From the NCBI GenBank assembly GCA_937911505.1, contig CALEMF010000114.1:1-33494 (forward strand): a DNA stretch of 33,494 bases, given 5' to 3'. Below are positions 1 to 7,854 of the stretch, piece after piece. This stretch comes from an uncultured Cytophagales bacterium (GTDB taxonomy: Bacteria > Bacteroidota > Bacteroidia > Cytophagales > Thermonemataceae). How positions within the stretch are numbered: the first letter of the stretch is position 1; every line of letters begins with the position of its first letter. Position numbers and translations under genes: made by a program. The notes under the pieces were generated by a model. That model saw nothing but the letters and a program-made list of their open reading frames with translations, was not told the origin of the DNA and ran no database searches.

Positions 1-1
1 T

Positions 2-451
2 GATTTGTTACGTAGGCTCTTGGAAGTACCCAATATAGTGGGGATGAAAGAAGAAGCGCTGAATCCAGCCTACTCAAAGAGTATTCTTAAAAGCTTTGGC
101 AAGGAAGCACTTATTATAGGAGCTGGTGGTGGGATGAGCCGCTACCTTACCGACTACTGGTATGGTGCAGAGGCTTTCTTAGGAGGTATTGGGAACTTCT
201 TCCCTCAGCTCGAAATAGATTTTTTTACCGCGATGCAGGCTAAAAACTACGAGCAAGCGCACAAGATTGTTTATGAGGTAGAACAACCCTATTTCAGTGA
301 AGTAGTTCCTATGGGGTGGCATCCTTCTCTGAAAATGGCTATTGCGCTTAAAGGATTATTACCCGCTTTCGAGCGTCCACCTTTTCCAGAGGTTTCTGAA
401 AGTGATACTGAGGAATTGAAAAAAGTTTTGGCGCGTAATAATTGGTTATAG
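2..451 (+). CDS. DapA/NanA-family aldolase, C-terminal part (5' end outside window)
   Basis: This is the C-terminal ~149 residues of a class I aldolase/dehydratase of the dihydrodipicolinate synthase / N-acetylneuraminate lyase family; the reading frame is already open at the left edge. The segment IVGMKE near the start fits the strand carrying the Schiff-base lysine that binds pyruvate in this family. It is followed by the GAGGG turn, GAEAFLGGIGN, and the C-terminal helical part. Family members join or split pyruvate and an aldehyde. The tail (GWHPSLKMAI, ERPPFPEV) resembles sugar-acid members as much as true DapA, so I do not assign lysine synthesis. The next gene starts 43 bases downstream on the same strand and is a NeuB-like synthase. 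That suggests a role in keto-sugar-acid metabolism, which is inference. Confidence 0.8.
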   Translation, partial: DLLRRLLEVPNIVGMKEEALNPAYSKSILKSFGKEALIIGAGGGMSRYLTDYWYGAEAFLGGIGNFFPQLEIDFFTAMQAKNYEQAHKIVYEVEQPYFSEVVPMGWHPSLKMAIALKGLLPAFERPPFPEVSESDTEELKKVLARNNWL

Positions 452-494
452 GGAGTTTTTAAAGCATTAAATTATATTGATAAGTTAGAGTTTC

Positions 495-1496
495 ATGACA
501 ACTAAACCTATATACATCATTGCCGAGATGGCTTGTGCCCACGATGGTGATTTTGAGAAAGCAAAGAAAATTATTGATGCTGCTGTAGTAGCAAAGGCTG
601 ATGCCGTTCAACTTCAATTCTTTGTTGCTGACCACGTCGTCACACCACATCATAATGTCTATGATGTACTGAAGAAAATAGAGTTCAACCACCAACAGTG
701 GGAAGCGCTCTTTCAATACGGAAAGGACAAGGACATTGACGTTTGGGCTTGTACTTACGACACCTCCAGCTTAGCACTGGCCGTCAAATTGGGGGTAGAT
801 GGTATTAAAATCAACTCCTCTGACCTCTCTCATCCCGCCATCCTAAAAGGCGTCTGCCAAGCGGGTATTCCTTTTACTTTAGGGACAGGTGCTTCTACTA
901 TGGAAGAGATCGTTAGGGCGGTACAGTTGATAGAACAAAATGGGGCGCTAGAAAATGTAATCCTTATGCACGGGGTACAGAATTTTCCTACCGCTATTGA
1001 AGACCTTAACATAGCCCGTATCAAACTTCTCCAAAATGTATTTAACTTACCTGTAGGCTACGCCGATCACACGGATGCTAGTAACCCTTTTGCTCAGACA
1101 GTTGACTTACTAGCTGTGAGCCACAATATTGTACTTTTAGAAAAACATATTACACTAGATAGGGCTGAGAAAGGCATCGATTATCAGGCAGCCTTGGAAC
1201 CTTTGGAGTGGATCGACTATGTAAAGAGAGTGAGGTTTGCTGAAAAAGCCCTAGGTGCTCCTTTACTACAGCCCCTTACAGAAAGTGACCTTAACTACCG
1301 TACCTTTCAGAAAAAAAGTATTGTTGCTAATAAAGCATTGGCTGCTGGTGTGGAAATTAAAAAAGAAGATATTATCTTCATTAGAAATGCTGAAAACGGT
1401 TTGTCTCCCTCTCAAGTACACAAGGTAATTGGAAAAAAAGTAGCGAGAGCGCTTGAAAAGTTTGATAACATTACAGAGGCTGATCTATCGGCATAA
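495..1496 (+). CDS. Divergent NeuB-like N-acetylneuraminate synthase family protein
   Basis: This 333-residue protein is a PEP-dependent NeuB-family synthase: a TIM barrel (residues ~1-250) plus a C-terminal SAF/antifreeze-like domain (~270-333). Family members condense PEP with a hexosamine to make a nonulosonic acid. Visible family residues are Glu11 in IIAEMACAHDGD, Lys105 in GIKINSSD, Asp191-His192 in YADHTD and Glu216-His218 in EKHIT. The two histidines match the metal ligands of known NeuB. It departs from canonical NeuB where ADAVKFQ is expected: here ADAVQLQ puts Gln39 in the PEP-binding lysine position. MHGVQNFPT replaces QCTxxYP, and KGIDYQAALEP replaces KGPDHxAS. These changes look like a coherent subfamily rather than decay. 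A canonical NeuB follows at once, so the two probably use different substrates. The start is the first ATG; no clear Shine-Dalgarno site is present. Confidence 0.85.
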   Translation: MTTKPIYIIAEMACAHDGDFEKAKKIIDAAVVAKADAVQLQFFVADHVVTPHHNVYDVLKKIEFNHQQWEALFQYGKDKDIDVWACTYDTSSLALAVKLGVDGIKINSSDLSHPAILKGVCQAGIPFTLGTGASTMEEIVRAVQLIEQNGALENVILMHGVQNFPTAIEDLNIARIKLLQNVFNLPVGYADHTDASNPFAQTVDLLAVSHNIVLLEKHITLDRAEKGIDYQAALEPLEWIDYVKRVRFAEKALGAPLLQPLTESDLNYRTFQKKSIVANKALAAGVEIKKEDIIFIRNAENGLSPSQVHKVIGKKVARALEKFDNITEADLSA

Positions 1497-1512
1497 CAAT
1501 CTGACATACAAG

Positions 1513-2547
1513 ATGATAAAAATTCAAAATAAAGCCATTCATTCTCACGCGCCCACCTTCATTATTGCTGAAGCAGGCGTCAATCACGGAGGAGATATGG
1601 AAGTAGCCAAGCAACTGGTCGATGTAGCAGTTGAAGCAGAAGCTGATGCGGTAAAATTCCAAGCATTTCGTACAGAGCATCTTATTCTAAAGGATGTTGA
1701 GAAAGCTCCTTATCAACAAAAAACAACCGATCAAGCAGAGAGCCAATTCGATATGCTTAAAAAGCTTGAAATCTCTCTTCAACAAACCGCAGCACTAAAA
1801 GCTTATTGCGAAAAAAAAGGCATTATCTTTCTGACTACCCCTTTTGATGAGCAAAGCTTACAAGAGCTTGATAGCCTTGACTTAGCCGCTTATAAAATTG
1901 CCTCTACCGATACTACCAACCTCCCTTTTCTCAAAAAAGTAGCAGCTAGGCAAAAGCCTATTCTCCTCTCTACAGGCATGACCTTCCTTGCTGAGATAAC
2001 ACAAGTACTCCATACCCTCCTTCCCCTCAATGATCAAATTATTTTACTACAATGTACGGCTAACTACCCTATTGACGATAGAGAAGCTAACTTGAACGTA
2101 CTTCACACTTTCAAGCAACACTTTGATGTACTGTTAGGATACTCCGACCATAGCGTAGGAATTGGTGCTTCTCCTTATGCAGTAGCGATGGGTGCCAAAG
2201 TAATTGAAAAGCACTTTACGCTAGATAAGACACTGAAGGGTCCCGACCATAATGCCTCTCTCTTTCCTGAGGAACTCAAAGCATTTGTGAAGGCTATCAG
2301 GCAAGTAGAGGTATATTTAGGAAGTGATATTAAAAAACCGACGCTTTCAGAATTGAAAACCCGCACCACTTTACAGAAAGCACTGGTTGCCAATAGAGCT
2401 ATTAAACAAGGCGAACTGTTCACAGAAGACAACCTCGTTGCTAAAAGAACAGGAGGTGTAGGAATTTCACCGCTATACTTTGATGATCTTGTCCATAGAA
2501 AGGCACACAAGGACTTTAAAAAGGACGAAATTATCGACTTACCATGA
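1513..2547 (+). CDS. neuB: Canonical NeuB-type nonulosonic acid synthase
   Basis: A 344-residue NeuB/LegI/PseI-type enzyme that condenses PEP with an N-acetylated amino sugar to form a sialic-, legionaminic- or pseudaminic-type acid in the cytoplasm. Key residues are all present: Glu20 in IIAEAGVNHGGD, Lys48 in ADAVKFQ, Lys128 in YKIAS, the LLSTGM loop, QCTANYP, Asp212-His213 in GYSDHS, and Glu232-His234 in EKHFT. KGPDHNAS follows, and a C-terminal SAF domain covers about 285-344. I chose ATG 1513. An upstream in-frame TTG at 1453 would add 20 residues lacking any family similarity and overlap the previous gene. The stop overlaps the next start (ATGA). Sugar specificity cannot be read from sequence alone: no NeuC, LegG, PseG or CMP-transferase gene is in the window. 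Confidence 0.92.
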   Translation: MIKIQNKAIHSHAPTFIIAEAGVNHGGDMEVAKQLVDVAVEAEADAVKFQAFRTEHLILKDVEKAPYQQKTTDQAESQFDMLKKLEISLQQTAALKAYCEKKGIIFLTTPFDEQSLQELDSLDLAAYKIASTDTTNLPFLKKVAARQKPILLSTGMTFLAEITQVLHTLLPLNDQIILLQCTANYPIDDREANLNVLHTFKQHFDVLLGYSDHSVGIGASPYAVAMGAKVIEKHFTLDKTLKGPDHNASLFPEELKAFVKAIRQVEVYLGSDIKKPTLSELKTRTTLQKALVANRAIKQGELFTEDNLVAKRTGGVGISPLYFDDLVHRKAHKDFKKDEIIDLP

Positions 2548-3152
2548 GAGTAGGTATAATTGGAGCGGGTGGTCATAGCCGTGCAGTCATTAACCTGGCA
2601 GAGCATCTCAACTATGAGATCGAAGGTATTTATGATGCTACCTACACCAGCGATAAAACAGAGTATATTTGTGGTTACTTACTACGCGGTGCTGAGAGTG
2701 CTGTAAAAACTGAGACCAGTGTACTATTGGCTGTTGGAGATAATAGTAAACGTAAGGTACTTTGGGAGCAATTTTATAAGCAGGCTATCAAAACACCCCT
2801 TGTTCATCCTCGTGCTATCATTGAAAAAAGAGTAACACTTGGCAAAGGGAATCAAGTTTATGCCAATGCTTTAATGAATAATGAAGTAATAGTGGGTGAT
2901 AACAACATTCTCAATACAGGTTGCATCTTAGAACACGAGACCCATATCGGATCGCACAATCATATAGCGGTAGGCGCTATACTTTGTGGAAGAGTTAAAA
3001 TAGGTGATGGTTGTCTTATTGGTGCAGGCGCTGTCATCAATCCTACCATTATGATTACAAACGACGTAACGGTGGGTGCAGGCGCCGTGGTAGTAAGCGA
3101 TATCCTTTTTGCAGGTGTGTATGTAGGTAATCCAGCAAAGAAAATTAAATAG
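2544..3152 (+). CDS. NeuD/PglD-type sugar acetyltransferase
   Basis: A 202-residue acetyl-CoA-dependent acyltransferase of the NeuD/PglD/LegH family. Residues 1-~85 form the small Rossmann-like substrate domain starting with GIIGAGGHSRAVI, where the family binds the nucleotide-sugar. From ~90 to the end it is a left-handed beta-helix of hexapeptide repeats (VTLGKGNQVY, VIVGDNNIL, VKIGDGCLIGAGAVI, VTVGAGAVV) closing with VYVGNPAKKIK. His131 in ILEHETHIG is in the place of the catalytic histidine of PglD. Family members N-acetylate a 4-amino sugar (PglD, LegH) or O-acetylate sialic acid (NeuD). With a DegT aminotransferase three genes downstream, N-acetylation of its amino-sugar product is the simpler reading. 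It overlaps neuB by four bases, implying translational coupling. Confidence 0.88.
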   Translation: MRVGIIGAGGHSRAVINLAEHLNYEIEGIYDATYTSDKTEYICGYLLRGAESAVKTETSVLLAVGDNSKRKVLWEQFYKQAIKTPLVHPRAIIEKRVTLGKGNQVYANALMNNEVIVGDNNILNTGCILEHETHIGSHNHIAVGAILCGRVKIGDGCLIGAGAVINPTIMITNDVTVGAGAVVVSDILFAGVYVGNPAKKIK

Positions 3153-3156
3153 GTTT

Positions 3157-4017
3157 ATGATTTTTGTATCTTCTTCCTGCGTAAAAGCCAACACCATTAA
3201 AGAGGCGATTGAACGACTTTATCAGGCAGGCTTTAAAAACATAGAACTGTCTGGTGGTACAACTCCCTACCCGCACTTAGTACAAGATTTGATTGGGCTA
3301 CGATCGAAACACGGTATTAATTTCTTACTACACAACTACTTCCCGCCTCCACCTATTCCTTTTGTACTCAACATCGCCTCTTTGAACGATAAAATCCATC
3401 AAATGAGTGTGGCACATATAAAAGAAGCCATTGACCTTTCGAAGCAACTAGGGATTGATAGATATGGATTTCACGCAGGCTTTAGGCTGGATATTCCTTT
3501 AGACCAAGTTGGTAAAAAGCTAGATAAGCTACCTCTATTTGATGAAAAAACGGCTTATCGTACCTTTTTAGAGACACTTAAGCACCTACAAGCATACGCA
3601 GGCGAGGCATTTAATTTATACGTTGAAAACAACGTACTCTCAAAGGCTAATGCACATACCTATCAACCAGCAAATCCTCTTTTTCTTACTTGCCAAGAAG
3701 ACTACGAGCTATTATACCAACAAACCGCAGTCAAGCTACTGCTTGATGTTGCCCATCTAAAAGTAAGTACGAACGTGTTAGGACTAGATTTTGAGAAAGA
3801 ATTATTACATTTACATCATCTGAGTGACTATATACACGTGAGTGATAATGATGGCTGGTTTGATACCAACCAAGCACTTAGAAAAGGTAGTAAGCTCTAC
3901 GAGCAGCTTCAACAACTTTCTTGGGAAAACAAAATCATCACACTTGAAGTATACGAAGAGATAAACGCTCTTATAAGCTCCTATGAAAATATTTTACTGA
4001 TTGCCAATGGTCACTAA
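3157..4017 (+). CDS. Xylose-isomerase-like TIM-barrel sugar isomerase/epimerase
   Basis: A 286-residue protein of the AP-endonuclease-2/xylose-isomerase-like TIM-barrel superfamily. It begins directly with the first beta strand (MIFVSSSC), and the alternating strand/helix pattern includes GFKNIELSGG, NFLLHNYFPPP and RYGFHAGF. Four candidate divalent-metal ligands sit at strand ends as usual for the family: Glu157 (LYVENN), Asp197 (LLLDVAH), His227 (IHVSDN) and Glu264 (ITLEVYE). Members isomerise or epimerise free or phosphorylated sugars, but some are endonucleases or dehydratases. Its position between an acetyltransferase and an aminotransferase of a nonulosonate-like block points to a sugar-processing step. 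The substrate is unknown. It starts four bases after the previous stop. Confidence 0.8.
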   Translation: MIFVSSSCVKANTIKEAIERLYQAGFKNIELSGGTTPYPHLVQDLIGLRSKHGINFLLHNYFPPPPIPFVLNIASLNDKIHQMSVAHIKEAIDLSKQLGIDRYGFHAGFRLDIPLDQVGKKLDKLPLFDEKTAYRTFLETLKHLQAYAGEAFNLYVENNVLSKANAHTYQPANPLFLTCQEDYELLYQQTAVKLLLDVAHLKVSTNVLGLDFEKELLHLHHLSDYIHVSDNDGWFDTNQALRKGSKLYEQLQQLSWENKIITLEVYEEINALISSYENILLIANGH

Positions 4018-5431
4018 ACTAGCATCTTCTACAGTATCTAATAGCGCTTCACTTCGTAAAGTATTAGCAGCGATCAATGCCACTCCTCCAGCCGGCATTG
4101 CTTTTGTCCTCGATGCACAAAATAAACTCTGTGGTGTTGTGACTGATGGAGACTTTAGGCGCTGGCTTTTAGAAGGCTGTAACCTAGACGATTCCTTAAA
4201 AGATATTTCTCTTAACCAGTTTGTACATGCAACTGCGGGAGAGTCATTAGAAGAAATTATCAGTAGAACCAACGATAAAATTCGTATCATTCCTATTGTC
4301 AATGACCAGTTCGAGCTGGTAGATTACATACAAATAGACAAGCGTATGCATCTACCCGTCGCAGTTCCTGACCTCAACCAAGGCAACGAATTGAAATATC
4401 TTACAGATGCTTTTTTATCTTCTTGGATTTCTAGTCAAGGAGCGTATATCAACCGTTTTGAGGAAGAGTTTGCTGCCTACTGTGGTGTCAGAGAAGGAGT
4501 AGCCACTGCAAACGGTACAGTAGCCATTCATTTAGCCTTAACAGCCCTTGGTGTAGGAAAAGGAGATGAGGTGATAGTACCAGACCTCACCTTTGCTGCT
4601 ACCATCAATGCAGTATTACATGCAGGCGCTACTCCTGTAATCGTAGATGTAAACTTAGATGATTGGTGTATCAGCGTCGAGGAGATCAAAAAGGCCATTA
4701 CTCCAAAGACAAAAGCAGTGATAGCCGTACACTTGTACGGGCAACCCTGCGAAATTGATGCTATTAAAGCACTTTGCGAGTCGCATCGGTTATTTCTTAT
4801 AGAAGACGCTGCAGAAGCCCACGGCGCTGCGTATAAAGGACAAAAGGTAGGTTCCTTCGGTGATATAGCGACTTTTTCTTTCTTTGCCAATAAAGTAATC
4901 ACTACCGGAGAGGGAGGGATGTGTATCACTGACTCAACTGAGCTGGCTGAGCGTATGAGAATATTACGCGACCACGGCATGAACAAGCAAAAACGCTACT
5001 GGCACGAGGAAGTAGGTTTTAACTATAGAATGACCAATATGCAGGCGGCTATTGGCTGTGCTCAACTAGAGAGAATAGAGCCTATTATTACCTATAGAAA
5101 CGAGCTCGAAGAAGCCTATAAGGAGCAATTTGAAGCAACCAATCTTTTTACTTTTCAAAAAAAATTACCCGATAGAGAAAAAACAGTTTGGCTGGTGAGT
5201 GCCTTATATGAGCAAGAAGATAAAACTGCTTTTATGAAGCTGATGCGTTCTAATGGCATTGATGTTCGCCCATTCTTTTATCCATTAAGTGCCATGCCTA
5301 TTTATACCCCCTACTCTTTCTCCAACATCAATAGCCACTTACTATCGGCAAAAGGACTCAGTTTCCCTACCCACTGGAGTGTTGAAGTAGGTAAAGTAGC
5401 CAAAGCACTAAGGCAATTTACAGAGTCATGA
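4007..5431 (+). CDS. CBS-domain / DegT-DnrJ-EryC1-StrS aminotransferase fusion
   Basis: A 474-residue two-part protein. Residues ~1-115 contain a pair of CBS motifs, shown by LCGVVTDGDFRRWLL and by the second repeat ending IRIIPIVNDQFELVDYI. Residues ~118-474 are a complete PLP-dependent sugar aminotransferase of the perosamine-synthetase/LegC type, with VATANGTVAIHLAL, VPDLTFAATINAV, HLYGQP, IEDAAEAHGA and the internal-aldimine Lys296 in FFANKVITTGEGG. It should transfer an amino group to a nucleotide-4-keto-6-deoxysugar. CBS pairs usually bind adenine nucleotides. In nonulosonate loci they are known on the PtmE-type nucleotidyltransferase, so finding them on the aminotransferase is notable. 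ATG 4007 is preferred over TTG 4001. The start overlaps the upstream gene by 11 bases, and the stop shares ATGA with the next gene. Confidence 0.9.
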   Translation: MVTKLASSTVSNSASLRKVLAAINATPPAGIAFVLDAQNKLCGVVTDGDFRRWLLEGCNLDDSLKDISLNQFVHATAGESLEEIISRTNDKIRIIPIVNDQFELVDYIQIDKRMHLPVAVPDLNQGNELKYLTDAFLSSWISSQGAYINRFEEEFAAYCGVREGVATANGTVAIHLALTALGVGKGDEVIVPDLTFAATINAVLHAGATPVIVDVNLDDWCISVEEIKKAITPKTKAVIAVHLYGQPCEIDAIKALCESHRLFLIEDAAEAHGAAYKGQKVGSFGDIATFSFFANKVITTGEGGMCITDSTELAERMRILRDHGMNKQKRYWHEEVGFNYRMTNMQAAIGCAQLERIEPIITYRNELEEAYKEQFEATNLFTFQKKLPDREKTVWLVSALYEQEDKTAFMKLMRSNGIDVRPFFYPLSAMPIYTPYSFSNINSHLLSAKGLSFPTHWSVEVGKVAKALRQFTES

Positions 5432-6957
5432 CCCTGCGCGAAACTGTCGAGACAATCAATAAGATTGAACAAGCCTTTCCTGTACAAACATTGACCTACA
5501 AGCAACTCAAGATTTGGCCGATTTGCAGAGTTAGTTTGGCACAAATGCTTAGTAGCCCGAGTAGCCGTATTACCCCGCAAAAAAGTAAAAAAGAACTGTA
5601 TTCCTTGCGCGACTTAAGGTATAGGCTTAAGGAAAGCCATCAAATCTATCAAAAAGTAAAAGCATCCGTGGCAGCAGCCAACGAACAATCTTGGCAAAGC
5701 TACGCTACCGCCTCACCTACCGATATACTTTTTTTCTGTAAGCCCAATGAGCGTAAAGAAATAGTACAAGGAAAATACTTTAGTAAGTTTTCGAACAGTT
5801 TGGCGCACTTCGCCCAAGGATATCACTTTAAAATCATTGAGTTTACGGATGGGCACTTCTTAAAAGAAGAGAAATTTGGCGAGAGTGTATACATAGACGA
5901 TGTTTTGACGAGGGTTGATTACGAGGTTTACCAACAACTCGTTCTGCTCAAATTAGGCTTACGGCGTAGGTCTACTGTTCGTGAATGGAGTACTTTTACT
6001 GCAACTCTTCAACAAATGGGTATAACTTATCCAGTTACTGAAGAGGTGCTGGTAGAGCAACTAGAACGCATACTTCTTTACAAGAAGCATTTTGTAAGAA
6101 TGCTGAAGCAGTTTAACCCTCGGCTCATTTTTCTCTGTTGTTTTTATCACGACTATGCCTTTGCACTTACCTTGGCCGCCAATGAATGTGGTATCAAAGT
6201 AGTAGAACTTCAACACGGACAGCAGGGCGCTTATCACTTTATGTATAGCCATTGGCATCAGTATCCAGCAGAAGGCTACGAAGTAATTCCTCAGCTCTTC
6301 TGGATGTGGAGCAAGGCTAACGTAGCTAGAATTGAGCAGTGGGCAGGAAAAAGCAAGCGCCATCGCGTGGTAGTAGGTGGAAATCCTTGGTTAGGGTATC
6401 AAGTGCATCATCCTCTCAAAAATGAGAAACACAAGCAACTCACCTCTTCTTTACAAAAGTACAAAAAGGTTGTGTTAGTGGCACTACAGTTTTCTACGAT
6501 ACCTGATTATCTGCTAGAAGCCATGCAAACACGTACAGATATTTACTGGTTTATTCGCCTACACCCACGTTTTCTTCACGAGAAGAGTAAAGTAGTAGAA
6601 ATATTAAGTGACGTACCTTCCCAGCATTATAATATTGAGGAAGCCAACAAGCTCCCTATTTATACTTTATTTAAGCTAATAGATGTACAAATCACTTGCT
6701 GGTCGACGGTTGCTTACGAAGCATTAGCCTTTGACGTCCCTACCATTCTTATCCATAAAAATGGGTACGATGCGATGAAAAGCTATGTTGATAAAAAGAT
6801 TTTCTATTATACAGAAAACAAGCAAGAGTTATTAGATTTGATCCTCCAGCAGGAAAAATACTTTCAACCCGAGGAGGAAAGGTACATTGCGTTTGATAAG
6901 CCATTTATTCAGGCTAAATTAGCTTCTCTTTTAGAAGAGCATCCACCAAAAAGATAA
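5428..6957 (+). CDS. Probable GT-B-fold capsule-type glycosyltransferase
   Basis: A 509-residue protein whose C-terminal half looks like the GT-B enzymes seen in capsule synthesis. Landmarks are VVELQHGQQG (His263), the strand FIRLHPR (Arg377), and STVAYEALAFDVPTILI (Ser426, Glu431), which match the nucleotide-sugar-binding side of such transferases. The first ~200 residues are charged and poorly recognisable, and I assign no domain there. No signal peptide or membrane segment is evident, so it should act at the cytoplasmic side. It follows the nonulosonate-like block through an ATGA overlap, so it is a candidate for transferring that sugar; this is position-based inference. Alternatives are a glycerophosphotransferase-like or polysaccharide-modifying enzyme. 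Confidence 0.65.
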   Translation: MTLRETVETINKIEQAFPVQTLTYKQLKIWPICRVSLAQMLSSPSSRITPQKSKKELYSLRDLRYRLKESHQIYQKVKASVAAANEQSWQSYATASPTDILFFCKPNERKEIVQGKYFSKFSNSLAHFAQGYHFKIIEFTDGHFLKEEKFGESVYIDDVLTRVDYEVYQQLVLLKLGLRRRSTVREWSTFTATLQQMGITYPVTEEVLVEQLERILLYKKHFVRMLKQFNPRLIFLCCFYHDYAFALTLAANECGIKVVELQHGQQGAYHFMYSHWHQYPAEGYEVIPQLFWMWSKANVARIEQWAGKSKRHRVVVGGNPWLGYQVHHPLKNEKHKQLTSSLQKYKKVVLVALQFSTIPDYLLEAMQTRTDIYWFIRLHPRFLHEKSKVVEILSDVPSQHYNIEEANKLPIYTLFKLIDVQITCWSTVAYEALAFDVPTILIHKNGYDAMKSYVDKKIFYYTENKQELLDLILQQEKYFQPEEERYIAFDKPFIQAKLASLLEEHPPKR

Positions 6958-6960
6958 TTT

Positions 6961-7851
6961 ATGGCTTCTTTTGCGCCCGTTGTTTTATTTGTGTACAATC
7001 GTCCTCAGCACACACAACAAACGCTCGAAGCGCTTGCACAAAATACACTGTTTAAAGATACTATCTTGTACGTGTATGCAGATGGTGCTAAAGAAAATGC
7101 TACCGATGATGAGCAGCACAAAATAGCGGCTGTTAGGAGCATTATTCATAGCATTAAAGGATGTAAAGCCGTCCATACCATTCTTAGAGAGAAAAACTAT
7201 GGCTTAGCCGCCAACGTAATTGATGGTGTAACAAACATTGTCAACCAACATGGCAGTGTGATCGTTCTAGAAGATGACCTGCTGACCTCCCCCTATTTTT
7301 TACAATACTGTAATGATGGTCTCAATACCTACCGAGAGGTGGCTAACGTGTATGCTATCAATGCCTATCAGTTTCCACTTGGGATCGAAGAAGTCGATAC
7401 CTTTTTGTGTCCTTTGGGTACGAGCTCTTGGGGATGGGCCACTTGGGCTAACAAATGGCAAGCATTTGAAGAAAACCCTTCTCATAAAATGGTCATACAA
7501 AATAGTACCCATCTGAGCAGGCGCTTTAATCTAGCAGACTTCGACTACAGTACGATGCTCGACAACCCTAAGTCTTGGGCAATACGTTGGTACTACAGTG
7601 TGTTTGTGAGAGGAGGACTGGGTCTGTTTCCTACACAATCATTAGTCAAAAATATTGGACTAGATGGGAGCGGCGAAAACTGCGGTAATGATGATATTCA
7701 GCAGCAAGTTCATCAACAACCCATGACTATTAAAAAGAAAGAGGTAATTAACCTACTGTACTATCATTTATTTTTAGAATATTTTTCTAAGCCTTCCACT
7801 CATCACTCACCTAGTTTATTGAAAAAATTGATTAATAGATTTCGACGGTAG
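6961..7851 (+). CDS. GT-A-fold glycosyltransferase (HlpA-like group)
   Basis: A 296-residue protein that starts with the GT-A nucleotide-binding strand (APVVLFVYNRPQHTQQTLEAL). It continues to the acidic metal/nucleotide-binding motif VIVLEDDLL at residues 101-108 and a loop rich in tryptophan (TSSWGWATW, ~153-161). This layout is the one often annotated as GT2 or 'hemolytic protein HlpA-like' in Bacteroidota glycan loci. It has no predicted membrane segments. It begins four bases after the previous stop and ends three bases before an aminotransferase gene. The donor and acceptor cannot be deduced. Confidence 0.72.
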   Translation: MASFAPVVLFVYNRPQHTQQTLEALAQNTLFKDTILYVYADGAKENATDDEQHKIAAVRSIIHSIKGCKAVHTILREKNYGLAANVIDGVTNIVNQHGSVIVLEDDLLTSPYFLQYCNDGLNTYREVANVYAINAYQFPLGIEEVDTFLCPLGTSSWGWATWANKWQAFEENPSHKMVIQNSTHLSRRFNLADFDYSTMLDNPKSWAIRWYYSVFVRGGLGLFPTQSLVKNIGLDGSGENCGNDDIQQQVHQQPMTIKKKEVINLLYYHLFLEYFSKPSTHHSPSLLKKLINRFRR

Positions 7852-7854
7852 CCT

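Noticed and set aside
495..1496. First neuB-like gene as a decaying pseudogene
   Set aside because: The frame is full length, metal-type histidines are kept, and the altered motifs are consistent across the protein.
1453..1512. Upstream TTG start for the canonical neuB
   Set aside because: The added 20 residues are unconserved and overlap the preceding gene; ATG 1513 gives a normal NeuB N terminus.
2175..2606. Minus-strand open frame of 143 codons across the neuB/neuD junction
   Set aside because: It is antisense to two well-supported genes and their four-base overlap, with no motif of its own.
4528..4986. Minus-strand open frame of 152 codons inside the aminotransferase region
   Set aside because: It is opposite conserved DegT motifs including the aldimine lysine and has no family resemblance.
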